From an uncultured archaeon (GTDB taxonomy: Archaea; Thermoproteota; CALKCG01; B24): a stretch of 8,247 nt of DNA. Below are positions 5,790 through 8,247 of this stretch, piece after piece (position 1 is the stretch's first letter; each line of letters opens with the position of its first letter). The position numbers and the translations under genes were made by a program. A model generated the notes under the pieces. That model was given only the letters and a program-made list of their open reading frames with translations. It ran no database searches and was not told the DNA's origin. The stretch lies in contig CALKCG010000051.1 of assembly GCA_938082915.1 (NCBI GenBank), forward strand, positions 1 to 8,247, read 5' to 3'.

Positions 5790-5810
5790 TCCGCGTATAT
5801 AGGTTCTTCG

Positions 5811-8247
5811 ATGTCTGATGAAATATATCTTGTAGCTAATTCCCATATAGACCTCTCGTGGCTTTGGACGAGGGAGGAAACAATAGGTAAAATATGTCCA
5901 GAGACCTTTACAAACGTTCTAAACCTGATGGATAAGTATCCGCTTTTATGCTATGCTCAGAGCTCTGCGCAAATATATGAATGGCTGGAGACCTACCATC
6001 CTAAAATCCTCAGGAGAATACGTGAGAAAATTGAGGAGGGGAGGTGGGAGATAATAGGCGGCTCATGGGTGGAGCATAACGTAAACCTTCTATGCGGTGA
6101 ATCCCTCGTGAGACAGTACCTTTTTGGAAAGAGGTATTTCATGGAGAAGTTTAACGTAGACGTTAAAGTGGCTTGGCTGCCGGATAGCTTCGGCTTCTGC
6201 TGGGCGCTTCCCCAAGTGCTTAAGAAGTGTGGATTAGACTACTTTCTAACCCATAAGTTGAAGTGGCAAGTAGAGCGTATGAAGCCCCCGATACCGTTTC
6301 CATACTACGTTTTCTGGTGGGAGTCTCCAGACGGGTCAAGAGTCTTAGCTTACCATACCGTAGGAAGCTACGCTGAAGACGTGAACCCAACTAAGATGCT
6401 TGAGCAACTGGCTTTACTGAAAAAACGTCATGGTTTAGGCAAGCTTCTAGTCCTCTTCGGTAGAGGAGACCATGGAGGAGGACCGACGGAAGGAATGGTT
6501 AGAGAGGCTTTAAGGCTTATGGAATTGCAAGACCCAAAGGTGTATCCTAAGGTTATTCTATCGACGTCTGAACGCTGGTTTCAAGAGGTCAGAGCGGCTT
6601 CTGAAAACCTGCCTCTTCCAGTGGTTAGAGATGAGCTGTATGTTAAGACGCATAGGGGGACTTATACTACGGAGGCTAAGGTAAAGCTTCACAATAGGAG
6701 ATGTGAATGCCTCCTGTTAACGGCTGAGAGGTTCGCATCTATAGCAATGCTTTTAGGTATGGATTATCCATTCGGCGATTTGAAGAGAGCGTGGAAGTTG
6801 CTTCTTCTAAATCAGGTTCATGATAACTTAGACGGGACGTCTATAGAGGAAGTCTACGTTCAAGCTGAGAAAGACTATGAAGAAATCTACAAGGTCTCCA
6901 GTAGAGTGCTTGAAGAGGCTTTAAACGTAATAGTGTCCAAGGTCGACACTAGATGTGAGGGATTGCCCATAGTCGTCTTCAACCCGCTTTCATGGTGTAG
7001 AAGCGACGTAGTAGAACTCACACTTGAAGGAGACTTAAGATTTGCGAAAGCTTTTAAACTGTTCGACTATTTTGGAAGAGAGACCCCAGTTCAGATCGTA
7101 GAAGATGGACGGAAGGCTATCTTCATAGCTGAAGACATCCCATCACTCGGATATAAACTGTACTATTTAACCCCATCATCTGAAGAATCGATTGATTCAA
7201 ACCTTAAGGTGGGTGAATTCTTCCTAGAGAACGATTTTCTACGCGTGGAGATAGACGGTGGAACTGGGCACGTGGCTAGAATATACGATAAGGTAAACGG
7301 GAGAGACGTTTTATCCGACTCTGGAAAAGGCAACGTGTTACAAATATACGAAGATAAACCTCCTAATGCTCCAGGAGGAGAACCGGCTTGGAATATGTAT
7401 CTGGGTGCTTTAACAGAACTGGAGAAAACTGAGGAAATACGCGTAGTCGAAAGGGGACCTGTTAGAGCCACTATTAGTATTGTTAGAAAATACGGTAGTT
7501 CGACTTTTGAACAGTATGTATCAATGTATAGGAAGATGCCGAGGGTAGACTTTACGTTGAAGGCTGATTGGCGTGAGAAGTATAAAACCTTGAAAGTAGC
7601 CTTCCCATTAAGGTTTAAAAACCATTGGGCAACCTATGACATGCCCTTCGGCGCAATACAACGCTACCAGTACATCTACGATAAACCTCCAGATGGGCAG
7701 ATGGATCTTCCTAGAAGACCATGGGAGCCTGCGGATAAGGCTAAGTTTGAAGTACCAGCCTTATACTGGGTAAACGTTGACACTGAAAACGGAGATTACG
7801 GTGTAGCTTTACTAAACGACTGTAAATACGGTTTCGACGTAGTTGAAAACACGATTAGAATGACTCTCTTAAGGGGACCTAGACGCGGCTATCCATCTAC
7901 GCCAGAACAGTGGGTCGATCAATCGGATAATCCACGCGTAGGAATACACGTCATTAAATACGCATTATACGCCCACAAGGGAGATTGGAGGGAGTCCATG
8001 GTGTTTAGAAAGGGTTACGAGTTTAACTACCCATTGATAGCGTGGAAGACTTCGAAAAAAGCCGCGCCCCTACCGAAAGCACTATCGCTAGTAGAGGTTA
8101 AACCGGACAACATCGTCCTATCGGCTTTAAAGAAAGCCGAGGATTCCAACGACCTCATACTAAGAATCTATGAAGCCTGTGGATTAGAATTAGATGCAGT
8201 GTTAAAAACGATATTTAAATCTCTGGAAGCAGTTGAAATAGTTGATC
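5811..8247 (+). CDS. GH38 alpha-mannosidase, 3' end outside window
   Basis: Zinc-dependent retaining glycosidase that removes alpha-linked mannose from oligosaccharides, probably in the cytoplasm because no signal peptide is present. The first 812 codons are in the window with no stop. The catalytic domain begins at once: SHIDLSWLW gives zinc ligands H12 and D14; AQSSAQIYEWL and EGRWEIIGGSWVE follow; WLPDSFGF gives D125, the expected nucleophile and third zinc ligand. GRGDHGGGPT has D220 and is typical of the bacterial/Ams1-like class. In the helical middle domain VHDNLDGTS gives H337, the fourth zinc ligand. VVFNPLSW (about 388-395) opens the C-terminal beta-sandwich region. The late motif LILRIYEACG suggests that few residues are missing. 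ATG 5811 is chosen because family similarity starts within ten residues and a promoter lies 27 bases upstream; there is no SD. It is divergent from the Gfo/Idh/MocA gene, supporting a shared sugar pathway. Confidence 0.93.
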   Translation, partial: MSDEIYLVANSHIDLSWLWTREETIGKICPETFTNVLNLMDKYPLLCYAQSSAQIYEWLETYHPKILRRIREKIEEGRWEIIGGSWVEHNVNLLCGESLVRQYLFGKRYFMEKFNVDVKVAWLPDSFGFCWALPQVLKKCGLDYFLTHKLKWQVERMKPPIPFPYYVFWWESPDGSRVLAYHTVGSYAEDVNPTKMLEQLALLKKRHGLGKLLVLFGRGDHGGGPTEGMVREALRLMELQDPKVYPKVILSTSERWFQEVRAASENLPLPVVRDELYVKTHRGTYTTEAKVKLHNRRCECLLLTAERFASIAMLLGMDYPFGDLKRAWKLLLLNQVHDNLDGTSIEEVYVQAEKDYEEIYKVSSRVLEEALNVIVSKVDTRCEGLPIVVFNPLSWCRSDVVELTLEGDLRFAKAFKLFDYFGRETPVQIVEDGRKAIFIAEDIPSLGYKLYYLTPSSEESIDSNLKVGEFFLENDFLRVEIDGGTGHVARIYDKVNGRDVLSDSGKGNVLQIYEDKPPNAPGGEPAWNMYLGALTELEKTEEIRVVERGPVRATISIVRKYGSSTFEQYVSMYRKMPRVDFTLKADWREKYKTLKVAFPLRFKNHWATYDMPFGAIQRYQYIYDKPPDGQMDLPRRPWEPADKAKFEVPALYWVNVDTENGDYGVALLNDCKYGFDVVENTIRMTLLRGPRRGYPSTPEQWVDQSDNPRVGIHVIKYALYAHKGDWRESMVFRKGYEFNYPLIAWKTSKKAAPLPKALSLVEVKPDNIVLSALKKAEDSNDLILRIYEACGLELDAVLKTIFKSLEAVEIVD

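Noticed and set aside
7163..7471. 102-codon minus-strand frame inside the mannosidase
   Set aside because: It is a shadow of the GH38 gene; the Ser/Pro-rich translation has no family features.
1..8247. CRISPR array, tRNA, insertion sequence or phage module
   Set aside because: No regularly spaced repeats, no T-loop-like sequence in a cloverleaf context, no transposase or integrase frame and no terminal repeats were seen on either strand.

Overview
The window looks like chromosomal DNA of an archaeon, probably a thermophile or moderate thermophile of the TACK (Thermoproteota/Bathyarchaeia-like) side. The reasons are GGAGGTGA-type Shine-Dalgarno (SD) sequences, A/T-rich TATA boxes about 26 bases before probable transcript starts, apparently leaderless ATG genes, heavy use of AGA/AGG and ATA codons, and archaeal-style gene families. 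Lineage placement is inference. No tRNA, rRNA, CRISPR array, insertion sequence or phage gene was seen.

Layout: bases 1-338 hold no convincing gene but contain a TATA-like site followed by hairpins. From about 398 to 1387 (+) lies a metallo-beta-lactamase/beta-CASP-type nuclease-like gene. It overlaps by 17 bases, tail to tail, a short isocitrate/isopropylmalate-family dehydrogenase (1371-2420, -) whose cofactor residues look NADP-type. A 411-base divergent spacer (2421-2831) carries two promoters and a doubtful 51-residue ORF. From about 2832 to 4007 (+) lies a 12-helix transporter of the organophosphate:phosphate antiporter (OPA/GlpT-UhpT) branch of the major facilitator superfamily. It converges on a Gfo/Idh/MocA-type sugar oxidoreductase (4044-5240, -). 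After a 570-base divergent spacer, a GH38 alpha-mannosidase starts at 5811 (+) and runs off the window end.

The right half (transporter, Gfo/Idh/MocA dehydrogenase, alpha-mannosidase) reads as a small carbohydrate-use neighbourhood: uptake of a sugar phosphate or other organic anion, oxidation of a sugar or derivative, and cleavage of alpha-mannosides in the cytoplasm. The left half (nuclease-like enzyme, isocitrate-type dehydrogenase) is housekeeping-like. The genes do not form one operon, because strands alternate and each gene appears to have its own promoter.

The most unusual observation is that both SD-led plus-strand genes have a strong SD and clear coding sequence directly after it, but no ATG, GTG or TTG in frame at the expected distance. 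The codon at the expected place is ACG in one (398) and TTA in the other (2832). In both, a short ATG-started ORF runs across the SD and ends at or next to the start of the main frame, in the same relative frame. The explanations to separate are non-canonical starts, coupling to a leader peptide, frameshifting, and base errors in the TTTAAA runs. I found no other candidate for an undescribed system.
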